A stretch of 46,614 bases of DNA from an uncultured Aeromonas sp. (GTDB lineage: Bacteria; Pseudomonadota; Gammaproteobacteria; Enterobacterales; Aeromonadaceae), in NCBI GenBank assembly GCA_945957575.1, contig CAMFLW010000011.1:1-46614 (forward strand), read 5' to 3'. Numbering within the stretch: the first letter of the stretch is position 1; the number at the start of each line of letters is the position of its first letter. Made by a program: the position numbers and the translations under genes. The notes under the pieces were generated by a model. It saw nothing but the letters and a program-made list of their open reading frames with translations. It was not told the origin of the DNA and did no database searches. Below are positions 19,883-28,614 of this stretch, one piece after another.

Positions 19883-20611
19883 TTAAGCCAGCACGCTGCT
19901 ATCACCGCTAAAAAGCGCCGTCATGATCGCCGTCTCGCGACTGGCGATGGTCTCGAGAAACTCGTTGGCACGCCCCATCTGGTGACACACCTGATACCCT
20001 CGCTCGACAAAGGAGAAGAGCTCGCCAAGCCCCGCCAGATGGGCGGGCCCTGACACCAGCTTGAGGGTCGCCCCCAGCAGCGGCTTTCTCGCCAGTCTGT
20101 CCAGCGTCATGCCAAGCTCGGTCACCAATGCAATTTGATGTTCACGGCGTGCCTGTTCACCTACGGCACGGTAGGCGATGGTGTAGTGGTCCGGCGTGAT
20201 GGGATCAATGCCATCAATGCGCCGCAGCGCCACCACCATCAGGTAGTCCAGCTCTTCGGAGAGAGCATCAAGTTCGATCGCCTGCGCCAGCACCTTGAGG
20301 CCGGACTCCGGCAACAGCCGCTCGGCGGTCGGCATCACTCGCATCACATCCGCATCGCGCCGAGCGCAATCCCCCGGGCCATAGAGATCGGTCAGAAAAA
20401 ACTCGGCGGCAGGGCCGTAGCGGTCACTCTCCAGCAGATCACGATGGGTTCGCCCCAACCGGTCGGCCTGCCACTGGCGTAGCCGATCCCGATCCTGCTG
20501 ATCCGCCGGGTGAGCACGCATCTGCTCGCGCAAGGCTGCAACCCGCTTGAGCTGGCAGTAGAGCCGACCCAGGGTGCTATCGTCGTCATGGGCATGTTCT
20601 TGATGGGTCAT
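19883..20611 (-). CDS. Conserved protein of unknown function
   Basis: A 242-residue, mostly helical, charged cytoplasmic protein without signal peptide or membrane segment. The segment RYGPAAEFFLTDLYGPGDCARRD around residue 65-90 belongs to a family I recognise from other proteobacteria only as uncharacterised (FFLxDLYGP type). The N-terminal 15 residues are His- and Asp-rich. It is convergent with prpD, and its upstream region is shared with the divergent PHA-system gene; whether it acts in lipid storage is unknown. Confidence 0.75.
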   Translation of the reverse strand: MTHQEHAHDDDSTLGRLYCQLKRVAALREQMRAHPADQQDRDRLRQWQADRLGRTHRDLLESDRYGPAAEFFLTDLYGPGDCARRDADVMRVMPTAERLLPESGLKVLAQAIELDALSEELDYLMVVALRRIDGIDPITPDHYTIAYRAVGEQARREHQIALVTELGMTLDRLARKPLLGATLKLVSGPAHLAGLGELFSFVERGYQVCHQMGRANEFLETIASRETAIMTALFSGDSSVLA

Positions 20612-20870
20612 CTACCGCTCTCTGGCCTTGGGCCCATTGATGGGGATTGAGTGATTCGAAGATACAAGTGAATGAAAAACAAGCAGCTTTTGCTTAAGGT
20701 TCTGTGCCAAGTGTAGCGCGCACAGGGGAGGGAATAAATGCCATGCCCCGCTGATGGCCTGCATCCCGCTCGACTCTGTTAAGTGAGTCCCATTTATGTG
20801 AACGGCCCTTTCACTTGTTGTGAACATGTGTTTAATATCAATAAATATCTTCTGACCCAGAGTAACAACC

Positions 20871-21203
20871 ATGTTCTTCAACTCGCTCGCTGGCAACAGC
20901 GCACTCTCTATCATTCAGATCAGCCGGCAGCATCCGTTGGGACTGGCCGCGGCCCGCCTCGCGGCCGAAGCCATTGCTGCGGACATGAGCGAGAGCTATC
21001 AACTCGATTGCGAATGGGCAGATGAAGAGGAGACCGAGCTACACTTTCGCGGCTCAGGGGTACATGGCACTCTCACCCTGGACGAAGATACCCTGGAACT
21101 GGAAGTGCATCTTGGTTTGATGCTGTTGCCGGTACGCAGCGTACTGGAGCAAGAGATCCTCGATTATGTCGATAATCGCTTACCTTGCCCCAAACATGTT
21201 TGA
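20871..21203 (+). CDS. Polyhydroxyalkanoic acid system family protein
   Basis: A 110-residue protein matching the small PHA granule-region family: ISRQHPLGLAAARLAAEAIAAD at the N-terminus, then alternating strands with YQLDCEWADEE and GTLTLDEDTLELEVHLG and an amphipathic end (EILDYVDNRL). Members are found near phasins and PHA synthases and are presumed to bind storage granules; the biochemical role is not established. The 255 bases after it contain no gene and lead into the acyltransferase gene. Confidence 0.8.
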   Translation: MFFNSLAGNSALSIIQISRQHPLGLAAARLAAEAIAADMSESYQLDCEWADEEETELHFRGSGVHGTLTLDEDTLELEVHLGLMLLPVRSVLEQEILDYVDNRLPCPKHV

Positions 21204-21458
21204 AACATATCGTGGCACAGGAATTAAATAAATCAGCGGTGAAGGATGACTGTTGGAAATAAGTTGGCAAGCCATATCGTCTGCCGAATTAATTATCCGG
21301 CGAGGTCTCTACTCTATTTTTTAAGTGATCTTTCATCTTTGTTTCATATTTCGGGGCGGCACTCATTCATGTCATCTTGATTGCATCACGCCTTCATCAG
21401 GCTATGAGGGCAGGAGTAACTTGCCGCCTCGGTAAATTCATTTTGTAGGGAAACAACC

Positions 21459-22889
21459 ATGCCACTGAGTGAATTTATCTCCTGCGTCGATACCGCCTGG
21501 TTACGCATGGACAGACCCAACAACCTGATGCAGATCATCGGCGTCCTGATGTTTGAAGGGGAGCTTGATGAAACGCGTTTGCGGGCCGGATTACGCCACA
21601 CCATTTCGGTGCAACCTCGCTTCCACCAGCGGGCCGTGTTGGAAGGGGGCTCCTACTACTGGCGCCATGACCCCGATTTCGATCTCGATCAGCACCTCAA
21701 GCGAGTGATCCTGCCGGGTAACGCAGGCAAACTCGAGCTGGAGAAGCTGGTGGCCGATCTCGCCTCGACACCGCTCAACCACCAGCGCCCCCTGTGGGAT
21801 ATGCACCTGACCGACACTTCGCTGGGTGGTCAGGCGCTGGTGGTGCGCATTCACCACGCCATGGGCGACGGCTTCTCGCTGGTGCGGGCCATGCTGACCA
21901 TGATGGATAACACCCCGGAAGGGGTGCCGCGACCACCGTCACCGGAGCCACTGGATGACAGCGATGACGAGGATGAAGAGGATTGCCACCAGGGAAGCCG
22001 TCTGGTGCGGGCTGGTCTCAAGCTGACCGGGAACCTCTGGTCCAAATATGTCGAAGTGGTTACCCATCCCACCAAGGTGGTGGATTACCTCAAGACCGGA
22101 CGGGATGTGGCGAGCGAGCTGTGTAATATCGCTACCCTCAGTGATGATTCCCCCTGCCGCCTGCGAGGCAAGACCACCAGCACCAAGCGGGTGGCATGGT
22201 CGGAGCAAATTGATCTGCCGGATATCAAGGCAGTGGGCAAGGTACTGGGCTGCTCGGTCAACGATCTGCTGATCGCCGCCACCGCAGGGGCGTTTCGCCA
22301 CTACCTGCAGGAGAAGGGGGATGATGCCAACAAGGTCAAGATCCGCGCCCTGGTGCCAGTCAATATGCGTGCACCGGACGATGAGGGGGCGCTGGGCAAT
22401 CGCTTCGGGCTGGTGGCCCTGGACTTGCCACTGGATGTTGAACACCCGTTACAGCGGCTCTATACCGTACGTGACCGGATGCAGGCGCTGCGCACCTCGC
22501 TGCAACCCGTGGTAGTGCTCAACTTGTTACATGCCCTTGGCATGGCACCCAATGCGGTGCAGCAGCAGGCAGTCGAGCTGCTCACGGCCAAGGCCAGCGC
22601 GGTGATCACCAATGTGCCTGGCCCGCAGCAGACCCTCTATCTGGCTGGAGCAAAATTGCGTCAGCCGCTGTTCTGGGTGCCGCAATCGGGGGATATCGGC
22701 GTCGGCGTCTCCATCCTCTCTTACGATCACAAGGTGCAGCTTGGCCTTATCACCGACAAGAAGCTGGTTCCGGATCCGGATCGGGTGGTCGAGCGGTTTG
22801 CAGTGGAATTCGAGCAACTGCTGTTGCTGGTGCTGATGGAGCCGGAGCTGTTGTTTGACCCCAACGGGCTGGATGCGCTGCTCGGTTGA
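21459..22889 (+). CDS. Wax ester synthase/diacylglycerol acyltransferase (WS/DGAT)
   Basis: Esterifies fatty alcohols or diacylglycerol with acyl-CoA to form wax esters or triacylglycerol. The 476-residue protein has the acyltransferase active-site motif HHAMGDG (HHxxxDG, residues 132-138), and later NDLLIAATAGAF, RALVPVNMR and the NVPGP motif near residue 385, in the family order. An acidic low-complexity insert (DDSDDEDEEDC, about residues 166-176) separates the halves. It is a single gene closed by a strong terminator; the fatty acyl-CoA reductase at 26562 would supply its alcohol substrate. Confidence 0.93.
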   Translation: MPLSEFISCVDTAWLRMDRPNNLMQIIGVLMFEGELDETRLRAGLRHTISVQPRFHQRAVLEGGSYYWRHDPDFDLDQHLKRVILPGNAGKLELEKLVADLASTPLNHQRPLWDMHLTDTSLGGQALVVRIHHAMGDGFSLVRAMLTMMDNTPEGVPRPPSPEPLDDSDDEDEEDCHQGSRLVRAGLKLTGNLWSKYVEVVTHPTKVVDYLKTGRDVASELCNIATLSDDSPCRLRGKTTSTKRVAWSEQIDLPDIKAVGKVLGCSVNDLLIAATAGAFRHYLQEKGDDANKVKIRALVPVNMRAPDDEGALGNRFGLVALDLPLDVEHPLQRLYTVRDRMQALRTSLQPVVVLNLLHALGMAPNAVQQQAVELLTAKASAVITNVPGPQQTLYLAGAKLRQPLFWVPQSGDIGVGVSILSYDHKVQLGLITDKKLVPDPDRVVERFAVEFEQLLLLVLMEPELLFDPNGLDALLG

Positions 22890-22944
22890 GCGTGCACTTA
22901 AGCGACCGGTGACGGCGTAGCCAACCGGTCAGCTCCCCTCATAA

Positions 22945-22976
22945 AAGAGGCCAACCCGCGGGTTGGCCTCTTGTTT
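22945..22976. terminator. Bidirectional terminator between convergent genes
   Basis: Thirteen-base stem, AAGAGGCCAACCC against GGGTTGGCCTCTT, followed by GTTTT on the plus strand and preceded by TATAAAA-like sequence that gives a T-run on the minus strand. It serves the WS/DGAT gene and the convergent TPR gene. Confidence 0.88.
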
Positions 22977-23004
22977 TACTACCTCTTAGTGGCATTAGTG
23001 GCGG

Positions 23005-23793
23005 TTAATCCTCAAGCTCTTCGCGCGCCGCCTCCACATCGAGGCGTTCCATGGCATCCATGGGTTCGCACTCGGCCGCTTCGGCATAGAGGGCTTCGGC
23101 CGCTTTCAGGCGGCTCTTGCCGTGCAGCATCACCTGAGCGTTGGCGTACTCCATGCGGGCGATAGCGGAGTCGGGGATCAGCGCCAGCGCCTCCTTGAAG
23201 TGACGCTCGGACTCCTCCTTCTTGGCGCCATAGGTGAGGCCGCCGATCATGGCCCCCAGCTTGTCGACGATCTCCGCATGCCAGGCGCCAAAGGCAATAT
23301 GGGCCTCGGCGTGATCTGGCGCCAGCTCCAGCGCCTTCTCAAGGCTTGCCTTGATCTTGTCGCCAATACCTTGCGAGAGAGCCTTGGAGATGGAGATGAC
23401 CTGACTGTATCGACCGAGTGCCAGCGCGTGGAAGTACCAGGCGTTGGCGTTCTTGGGCTGACGCTTTTGCAGCTTCTCGGCATGGCTGGCCGCCCGCTCG
23501 AAGGCGGAGCGCTTGGCATACTTGTCTTCCAGCAGATAGCTGGCGTGGATCACCAGCGCCTTGTTTGCCACATTGAGGCCTGCCTCACCGGCCGCTTCGC
23601 CAAGGGCGACGGCCTGGGCAAAATCCCCGGCATGATAGGCCCGCCAGGCATCCTGTACCTGCTCATCCTCGGGCCAGGGTTCGGCATCCCCCTGATGGAG
23701 ACGATCCCAGTTGTCCGCCAGCTTCTGGCCTGCATAGTCATAGGCCGCATCCGCGTAGGGGAAGGGGACAAATTCGAGTTGTGAAGTGGTCAT
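23005..23793 (-). CDS. TPR-repeat protein
   Basis: A 262-residue soluble protein made of helical repeats; several segments have the TPR pattern (AWYFHALALGRYSQ, ASLEKALELAPDHAEAHIAFGAWHAE, HFKEALALIPDSAIARMEYANA). The start is ATG 23793, behind AGGGAGA; the open frame extends 26 codons further but without a ribosome site. It is downstream of and on the same strand as the tetR/patatin pair (25-base gap), so probably in one transcript. TPR proteins are scaffolds; the partner is unknown. Confidence 0.82.
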   Translation of the reverse strand: MTTSQLEFVPFPYADAAYDYAGQKLADNWDRLHQGDAEPWPEDEQVQDAWRAYHAGDFAQAVALGEAAGEAGLNVANKALVIHASYLLEDKYAKRSAFERAASHAEKLQKRQPKNANAWYFHALALGRYSQVISISKALSQGIGDKIKASLEKALELAPDHAEAHIAFGAWHAEIVDKLGAMIGGLTYGAKKEESERHFKEALALIPDSAIARMEYANAQVMLHGKSRLKAAEALYAEAAECEPMDAMERLDVEAAREELED

Positions 23794-23818
23794 GCTTGTT
23801 CTCCCTGTAGCATGTGAA

Positions 23819-24460
23819 TCAAACCTGGTCGGTGTAGTGGTGGGCGAGGGCGCCCAGATGAGCGCGAGCATCGGCCCGCAAATAGGGTGCGACCAGCTGC
23901 ATCACCTGAAAGACGCCGAGGGCGATATCGGCGTCCGCCTTGGGATGCAGTGCCCGCTGATAAGAGATCCAGAATGTGCCAACCAGCGCCACATTGGCCG
24001 CCAGCGTGCGCATCTGTTGCGCCGTGCCCTCCATCAGCCCGACCGTTTGCAGATGGTTGCAAATGGCGATGGCGGTCTGCTCCTTGCGGCGCAGCAGGGC
24101 GGAAAAGCGCTGTTCCACCTGATGATAACCACTCATCAGGGTCGCGATATCGTAGTAGAGGAAACGGTACTGCCAGATGGCTTCAAACATCAGGTGGAGA
24201 AAGAGCCAGATATCTTCTGGCTCATCGGACGGGGTGCTGACCGCCTCCAGCAGGCGATCCATCTGCTGTTCAAATTCGCAGAACAGGGCGTTGACGATCT
24301 CCTCCTTGTTGTGGAAGTGGTAGTAGAGATTGCCCTGGCTGATCTCCATCTCGGCCGCAATGGCCGAGGTGGTGACGCTGGGTTCCCCTTGTCGATTGAA
24401 GCAGGCGAGGGCAGTGGTCAGGATCCGCTCCCGGGTACGACGTTTGGGTTTGCGATCCAT
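23819..24460 (-). CDS. TetR-family transcriptional regulator
   Basis: A 213-residue repressor-type protein. The N-terminal helix-turn-helix (RERILTTALACFNRQG, then TSAIAAEMEISQGNLYYHFHNKEEI) is standard TetR; the C-terminal part carries aromatic residues (IWQYRFLYYDIATLM) that could form a pocket for an acyl ligand, like the DUF of some lipid-sensing TetR proteins. It starts at ATG 24460, behind AAAGGAG, one base after the patatin stop. Likely controls the lipid locus; the operator was not identified. Confidence 0.9.
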   Translation of the reverse strand: MDRKPKRRTRERILTTALACFNRQGEPSVTTSAIAAEMEISQGNLYYHFHNKEEIVNALFCEFEQQMDRLLEAVSTPSDEPEDIWLFLHLMFEAIWQYRFLYYDIATLMSGYHQVEQRFSALLRRKEQTAIAICNHLQTVGLMEGTAQQMRTLAANVALVGTFWISYQRALHPKADADIALGVFQVMQLVAPYLRADARAHLGALAHHYTDQV

Positions 24461-24461
24461 G

Positions 24462-25649
24462 CTACTCCTTTGGTGATGAACGGCGCACGCCGTGGCGATA
24501 GCGTTTGGCAAGCCAGTGCTGCAACTGCTCCAGCGACTTGTCGAGGGCGGCAACCGAGCCAATGCCGGGGGCCAGCAGGGTGCGATCTTCATCGGCCAGT
24601 GCGGCCAGATTGAGCTCGAGGCCATGTTTGGCCAGCACCGGCGCAAGCTCGTCACGACGCTGCCAGAGATCGCGGCGGGTATGCTGGTAAGCGTGCTCGC
24701 AGAGGCGACGACGATCCCGGTAACTGAACACATTGGTGAAGAACATCTCGCCATCGGCAGAAGAGGGCTCAAACAGCAGGGCATCGGCGTCGGGATATTG
24801 GTGTTTGTAGCGATCCATTCCCACATGCATGCGGGAGTGGATGATGGCGCGAAAGGTCTGGGCCAATACCACCGGCAGACCGCTATCCACCAGATTGGTC
24901 GGCGCGCCGGCGGCCATGTCCGCATCATAGGGCACCAGCGGATTGATGCAGAACACCAGATCAGCCCCCTCCTGCAGCGCTACCGAAGCGTGCAGAGTCT
25001 TGATCAGCGCGCCATCGACATAGTAACGCCCGTTAATCAATGAAGGGGGAAAGAGGCCGGGCAGGGCGGCCGACGCCTGTACCGCCGCCGAGATGGGCAC
25101 GTCATCGAGCCCCGGACTGCCGAAGGCGACCGGATGGCCGGTATCGAGTTCGGTGGCGACCACAAACAACCGACTGCGCAGCTGGCGGAAATCGTTGCTA
25201 CGGCCGGGGCGAGAAAAAAACTGGGTCAGGGTGCGATCTACCCCGCGGTTGTCGAACAGTCCGGTCGGAATGGCCTTGGAGAGCCCCTGCAGCGATTCAA
25301 ACAGGCTGCGCTTCCAGGGCGCCGCCAGATAGTAGGTCAGGCTCTGCCACGCCAGCGGCGGGATCGAGGTCAGACGGTCGGCGTATTCACGAAAGGCGGG
25401 GCGCAGCAAGGTGGCCGGGTCAAACATCTCCCCCGAATCATCGCTGAGCAGGATCCGCACCAGCTTAGCCGGCGAGATGCCGTTGGCCAGCGCCGACGCC
25501 ACCACGGCCCCCGAACTGACGCCGACATAGATATCGGCATGGTCAAGGCGCAAGCCACTGATACTGTCAGAGAGGGCAGCGCAGGCACCGATCTCGTAGA
25601 TGCCGCCGAGCGGCCCGCCGCCAGCAAGGGCAATTGCGATGGTACTCAT
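24462..25649 (-). CDS. Patatin-like phospholipase/lipase
   Basis: Serine hydrolase with a Ser-Asp dyad: glycine-rich oxyanion loop GGGPLGG (residues 10-16), nucleophile Ser45 in GVSSG, and Asp in YYVDGALI. No signal peptide, so it acts inside the cell. Patatin proteins hydrolyse acyl esters of phospholipids, triacylglycerol or PHB. The gene is followed after one base by the TetR gene, and is a candidate for mobilising stored neutral lipid. 395 residues. Confidence 0.9.
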   Translation of the reverse strand: MSTIAIALAGGGPLGGIYEIGACAALSDSISGLRLDHADIYVGVSSGAVVASALANGISPAKLVRILLSDDSGEMFDPATLLRPAFREYADRLTSIPPLAWQSLTYYLAAPWKRSLFESLQGLSKAIPTGLFDNRGVDRTLTQFFSRPGRSNDFRQLRSRLFVVATELDTGHPVAFGSPGLDDVPISAAVQASAALPGLFPPSLINGRYYVDGALIKTLHASVALQEGADLVFCINPLVPYDADMAAGAPTNLVDSGLPVVLAQTFRAIIHSRMHVGMDRYKHQYPDADALLFEPSSADGEMFFTNVFSYRDRRRLCEHAYQHTRRDLWQRRDELAPVLAKHGLELNLAALADEDRTLLAPGIGSVAALDKSLEQLQHWLAKRYRHGVRRSSPKE

Positions 25650-25687
25650 AGCGTCGCTTCCCTATCCATGACAGTCTCCATGACAAG

Positions 25688-25715
25688 ACCGGCCCAGCGA
25701 AGGGCATGGGCCGGT
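25688..25715 (-). terminator. Hairpin between phasin and patatin genes
   Basis: Arms ACCGGCCCA and TGGGCCGGT, followed on the minus strand by TCTTGTC. The T-run is poor, so termination after the phasin gene may be partial. Confidence 0.4.
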
Positions 25716-25743
25716 ATCAATCACCTGCCGTCACCACGAGGGA

Positions 25744-26316
25744 TCAGGGCAGGACGCTCTCTGCTTTAGCCTTCACCTCTTTCACCGCATCTTCAGCGGC
25801 GGAGAGGAGATCGGCTGCCTGCTCAACTACGGCCTCTTTAGCCTTGGCTACCGGCGCCTTCTTTACAGGAGGCTTGCGTGCAGCGGGCTTTTTGGCGGCA
25901 GCCGGTTTGGCTTCAGCGGCCGGGGCCTCCTCTTCCTGAGCATCCAGCAACTGCTGCACCACGTCGGTCAGCTCGGCCATGCGCTTGGAGAGCTTGTCGA
26001 TATCCTTGCGGGTAGGGATGCCAAGGCTGGCCACGGCGCGGGCGACGCGATCTTCAAACACCTGCTCCAGACGGCCCCAGGTATTGGCGGTCTTGTCGGT
26101 CACTGCGGCAATCTTCTCATCGGCGCTCTGACGGGTTTTAGCCTGCAATGCTTCCCCTTCCTGCACCAGGGCTTCAAAAATTTTGCCCCCCTCTTCCTGT
26201 GCTTTGGCATAGGCACCCAGACCCGCCAACCAGATCTGCTGGGTAGACTCCTTGATGGTGGAGGTGAGTTGGTTGTCGGTTACTGACCCTGCCAGCGCTT
26301 TCAATTTCTTAGCCAT
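25744..26316 (-). CDS. Phasin with Lys/Pro/Ala-rich tail
   Basis: Granule-associated protein of 190 residues. Residues 1-115 form the helical phasin domain (IWLAGLGAYAKAQEEGGKIFEALVQEGE is diagnostic); after an acidic linker comes a histone H1-like stretch (AAAKKPAARKPPVKKAPVAK), as in Pseudomonas PhaF, which binds both granules and DNA and helps share granules between daughter cells. The start is ATG 26316, behind AAGGAGA. It is divergent from the fatty acyl-CoA reductase gene across a 245-base region. Confidence 0.9.
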   Translation of the reverse strand: MAKKLKALAGSVTDNQLTSTIKESTQQIWLAGLGAYAKAQEEGGKIFEALVQEGEALQAKTRQSADEKIAAVTDKTANTWGRLEQVFEDRVARAVASLGIPTRKDIDKLSKRMAELTDVVQQLLDAQEEEAPAAEAKPAAAKKPAARKPPVKKAPVAKAKEAVVEQAADLLSAAEDAVKEVKAKAESVLP

Positions 26317-26561
26317 GATAGTCTCCTTGATAACGACAGTTAAACGTAATGGCGACAACGACAACTGCAATCCGGTTGTGGCATTACTGATTTTCAACTT
26401 CAGTCTAGGGACAAAAAATAGAGGGTTCTACCTAATTACGAAATAGTGAATGAGTGGAAATAAGGGATGGCTCACGAACCGGCAATCGAATTGCAGATTT
26501 CCATATGATGCGTGATATATCTAACGATAAGTAACAGCCAAATCATTAGCGGAACAATGAC

Positions 26562-28535
26562 ATGAACTATTTTATCACAGGTGGCAGTGGCTTTATCGGG
26601 CGCAGGTTGATCAAAAAATTGCTGGAACGTGCGCCCGAGAATCGGGTCTATTTTTTGATACGCACCGCTCATCAGGATAAATTGCCGGAGTTGTTTGCAT
26701 TCTGGAATGTGGATGAGCAAAGAGCCGTTCCGATCATTGGCGACATGACGCTGCCACTGCTGGGGGTATCGGCCGCCGAGCAGGAACAACTCCGTGGCCA
26801 GATCGATCACATTTTCCATCTCGCTGCCATCTACGATCTCAACGCCAAGGCAGGGATCCAGCAGCAGGTCAACACCGAAGGGACCCGTCAGGCCGTGCAA
26901 CTTGCCGAGCGGCTGGGGGCGGGGCAGTTCCACCACTGCAGTTCCATCGCTGCAGCGGGCCTGTTCGACGGTCTGTTTCGGGAAGACATGTTCGATGAGG
27001 CCGAACACCTCGACATGCCTTACTTCCAGACCAAGCACGAAGCGGAAGGGATTGTGCGCAATGAGTGCACAGTTCCGTGGCGAGTCTACCGCCCGGGCAT
27101 TGTCGTCGGTGACTCCAACACCGGCGAGATGGACAAGATCGACGGCCCTTACTACTTCTTCAAGACCATCCAGAAGCTGCGTCGCCTGTTGCCACCCTGG
27201 ATGCCGGCCATCGGAGTTGAGGGCGGGCGCATCAATATCGTGCCGGTCAACTTCGTGGTCGATGCCATGGCCCATATCGCCCATCAGGAGGGAGAAGAGA
27301 ACCAAACCTTCCACCTGACCGATCCCAATCCGATGCGGGTTGGCGACATGCTCAGTACCTTCTCTCGCGCCGCCCATGCGCCGGAACCAGCCATTCGTAT
27401 CAATGCCTCTTTGTTCAGTTTCATTCCCCGCCATCTGACGGCCATGTTGATGACCATGACGCCGGTGCGCCGCATTCGCGATGCCGCCATCGCCGATCTG
27501 GGGTTGCCCAAGGATATCTTCCGTCTCATCAACTACCCGACCCGTTTTGACAGTCGCGAAACCCAACGTCTGCTCAAAGGTACCGGCATCGAAGTGCCGC
27601 CGCTGCACAGCTACGCCTGGCGGCTGTGGGACTACTGGGAGCGTCACCTCGACCCGGAGCTCTTCATCGATCGCTCCCTGCGTGGTCGGGTCGAGGGCAA
27701 GGTGGTACTGGTGACCGGCGCCACCTCCGGCATTGGCCGCGCCACCGCTCGCAAACTGGCGGGAGCGGGGGCCATCGTGGTGACCATCGCCCGCGATGAG
27801 CAGAAAATTGCCGAAACCCAGGCCGAGTTTGCCGAACTGGGGCTCACCATGCAGGTCTATCAGGGCGATCTCGCCGACCTGGCGCAGGGTGAGGCGATCA
27901 CTCGGCAGATTGTCGAGGAGCACGGCGGTGTGGATATCCTGATCAACAATGCCGGCCGCTCCATCCGCCGATCCATTGAAGACTCCTTCGAGCGATTCCA
28001 CGATCTGGAGCGCACCATGCAACTCAACTATTTCGGGGCGCTCAAGGTGATCATGGGGGTACTGCCCACCATGATTGAGAAGAAGAAGGGGCACATTATC
28101 AACATCTCCTCCATCGGGGTGTTGACCAATGCGCCGCGCTTCTCCGCCTATGTTGCCTCCAAGTCGGCCCTCGATGCCTGGGTGCGGACTGCAGCATCCG
28201 AGTTTGCCGATAAAGGGGTGAGCTTCTCCATCATCAATATGCCGCTGGTGAAAACGCCGATGGTCGCGCCGACCAAGGTGTATGAACAGGTGCCGATGAT
28301 GACACCGGAAGAGGCGGCGGATCTGGTGTGCGATACCATCATCAACAAGCATGTGCGCTTGGCGACTCGCCTCGGGGTATTTGGTCAGGTGGTGCATGCC
28401 CTGGCACCACGGGTTGCCCAGGTGATCATGAATACCAGCTTCCGCACCTTTGCCGATCCCAAGGATGGCGACAAGTCCAAGGCGACCGCCGATCAGGTCG
28501 CCGTCTCGACCCTGATCAAAGGGATCCACTTCTAA
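26562..28535 (+). CDS. Two-domain fatty acyl-CoA reductase (alcohol-forming type)
   Basis: A 657-residue fusion of two NAD(P)H-binding reductase domains. The N-terminal domain has TGGSGFIGR (residues 6-14), HLAAIYD and Tyr154-x-x-x-Lys158 (YFQTK) and resembles acyl-CoA/acyl-carrier thioester reductases. The C-terminal short-chain dehydrogenase has TGATSGIG (from residue 385), NNAGRSIRRS, SSIGVLTNAPRFSAY and Tyr530-x-x-x-Lys534. The overall length and many stretches agree with my recollection of the Marinobacter FAR that reduces acyl-CoA to fatty alcohol. Together with the WS/DGAT gene this gives a complete wax ester route. It has its own terminator. Confidence 0.9.
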   Translation: MNYFITGGSGFIGRRLIKKLLERAPENRVYFLIRTAHQDKLPELFAFWNVDEQRAVPIIGDMTLPLLGVSAAEQEQLRGQIDHIFHLAAIYDLNAKAGIQQQVNTEGTRQAVQLAERLGAGQFHHCSSIAAAGLFDGLFREDMFDEAEHLDMPYFQTKHEAEGIVRNECTVPWRVYRPGIVVGDSNTGEMDKIDGPYYFFKTIQKLRRLLPPWMPAIGVEGGRINIVPVNFVVDAMAHIAHQEGEENQTFHLTDPNPMRVGDMLSTFSRAAHAPEPAIRINASLFSFIPRHLTAMLMTMTPVRRIRDAAIADLGLPKDIFRLINYPTRFDSRETQRLLKGTGIEVPPLHSYAWRLWDYWERHLDPELFIDRSLRGRVEGKVVLVTGATSGIGRATARKLAGAGAIVVTIARDEQKIAETQAEFAELGLTMQVYQGDLADLAQGEAITRQIVEEHGGVDILINNAGRSIRRSIEDSFERFHDLERTMQLNYFGALKVIMGVLPTMIEKKKGHIINISSIGVLTNAPRFSAYVASKSALDAWVRTAASEFADKGVSFSIINMPLVKTPMVAPTKVYEQVPMMTPEEAADLVCDTIINKHVRLATRLGVFGQVVHALAPRVAQVIMNTSFRTFADPKDGDKSKATADQVAVSTLIKGIHF

Positions 28536-28560
28536 CCGGGTGATGCGATATAGAGATCAA

Positions 28561-28590
28561 CAGGGGCCTGAGCAATCAGGCCCCTGTTTT
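28561..28590 (+). terminator. Terminator after fatty acyl-CoA reductase gene
   Basis: Eleven-base perfect stem CAGGGGCCTGA/TCAGGCCCCTG with a GCAA loop and TTTTATTT behind it, between two convergent genes. Confidence 0.93.
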
Positions 28591-28614
28591 ATTTGGTAGC
28601 ACGATTAAGGAGGG

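Noticed and set aside
20790-20850. CRP site upstream of the PHA-system gene (TGTGA...TCAC)
   Set aside because: The spacing between the half-sites is nine instead of six bases, and the alternative half-site match is poor.
23819-24928. Long minus-strand frame of 369 codons covering the TetR gene and part of the patatin gene
   Set aside because: Only the part from ATG 24460 encodes a TetR protein; the upstream part is the shifted frame of the patatin gene and has no family features or ribosome site.
26472-28529. 685-codon open frame opposite the fatty acyl-CoA reductase gene
   Set aside because: It mirrors the GC-rich reductase gene on the other strand, is His/Gly/Asp-rich low complexity and shows no domain.
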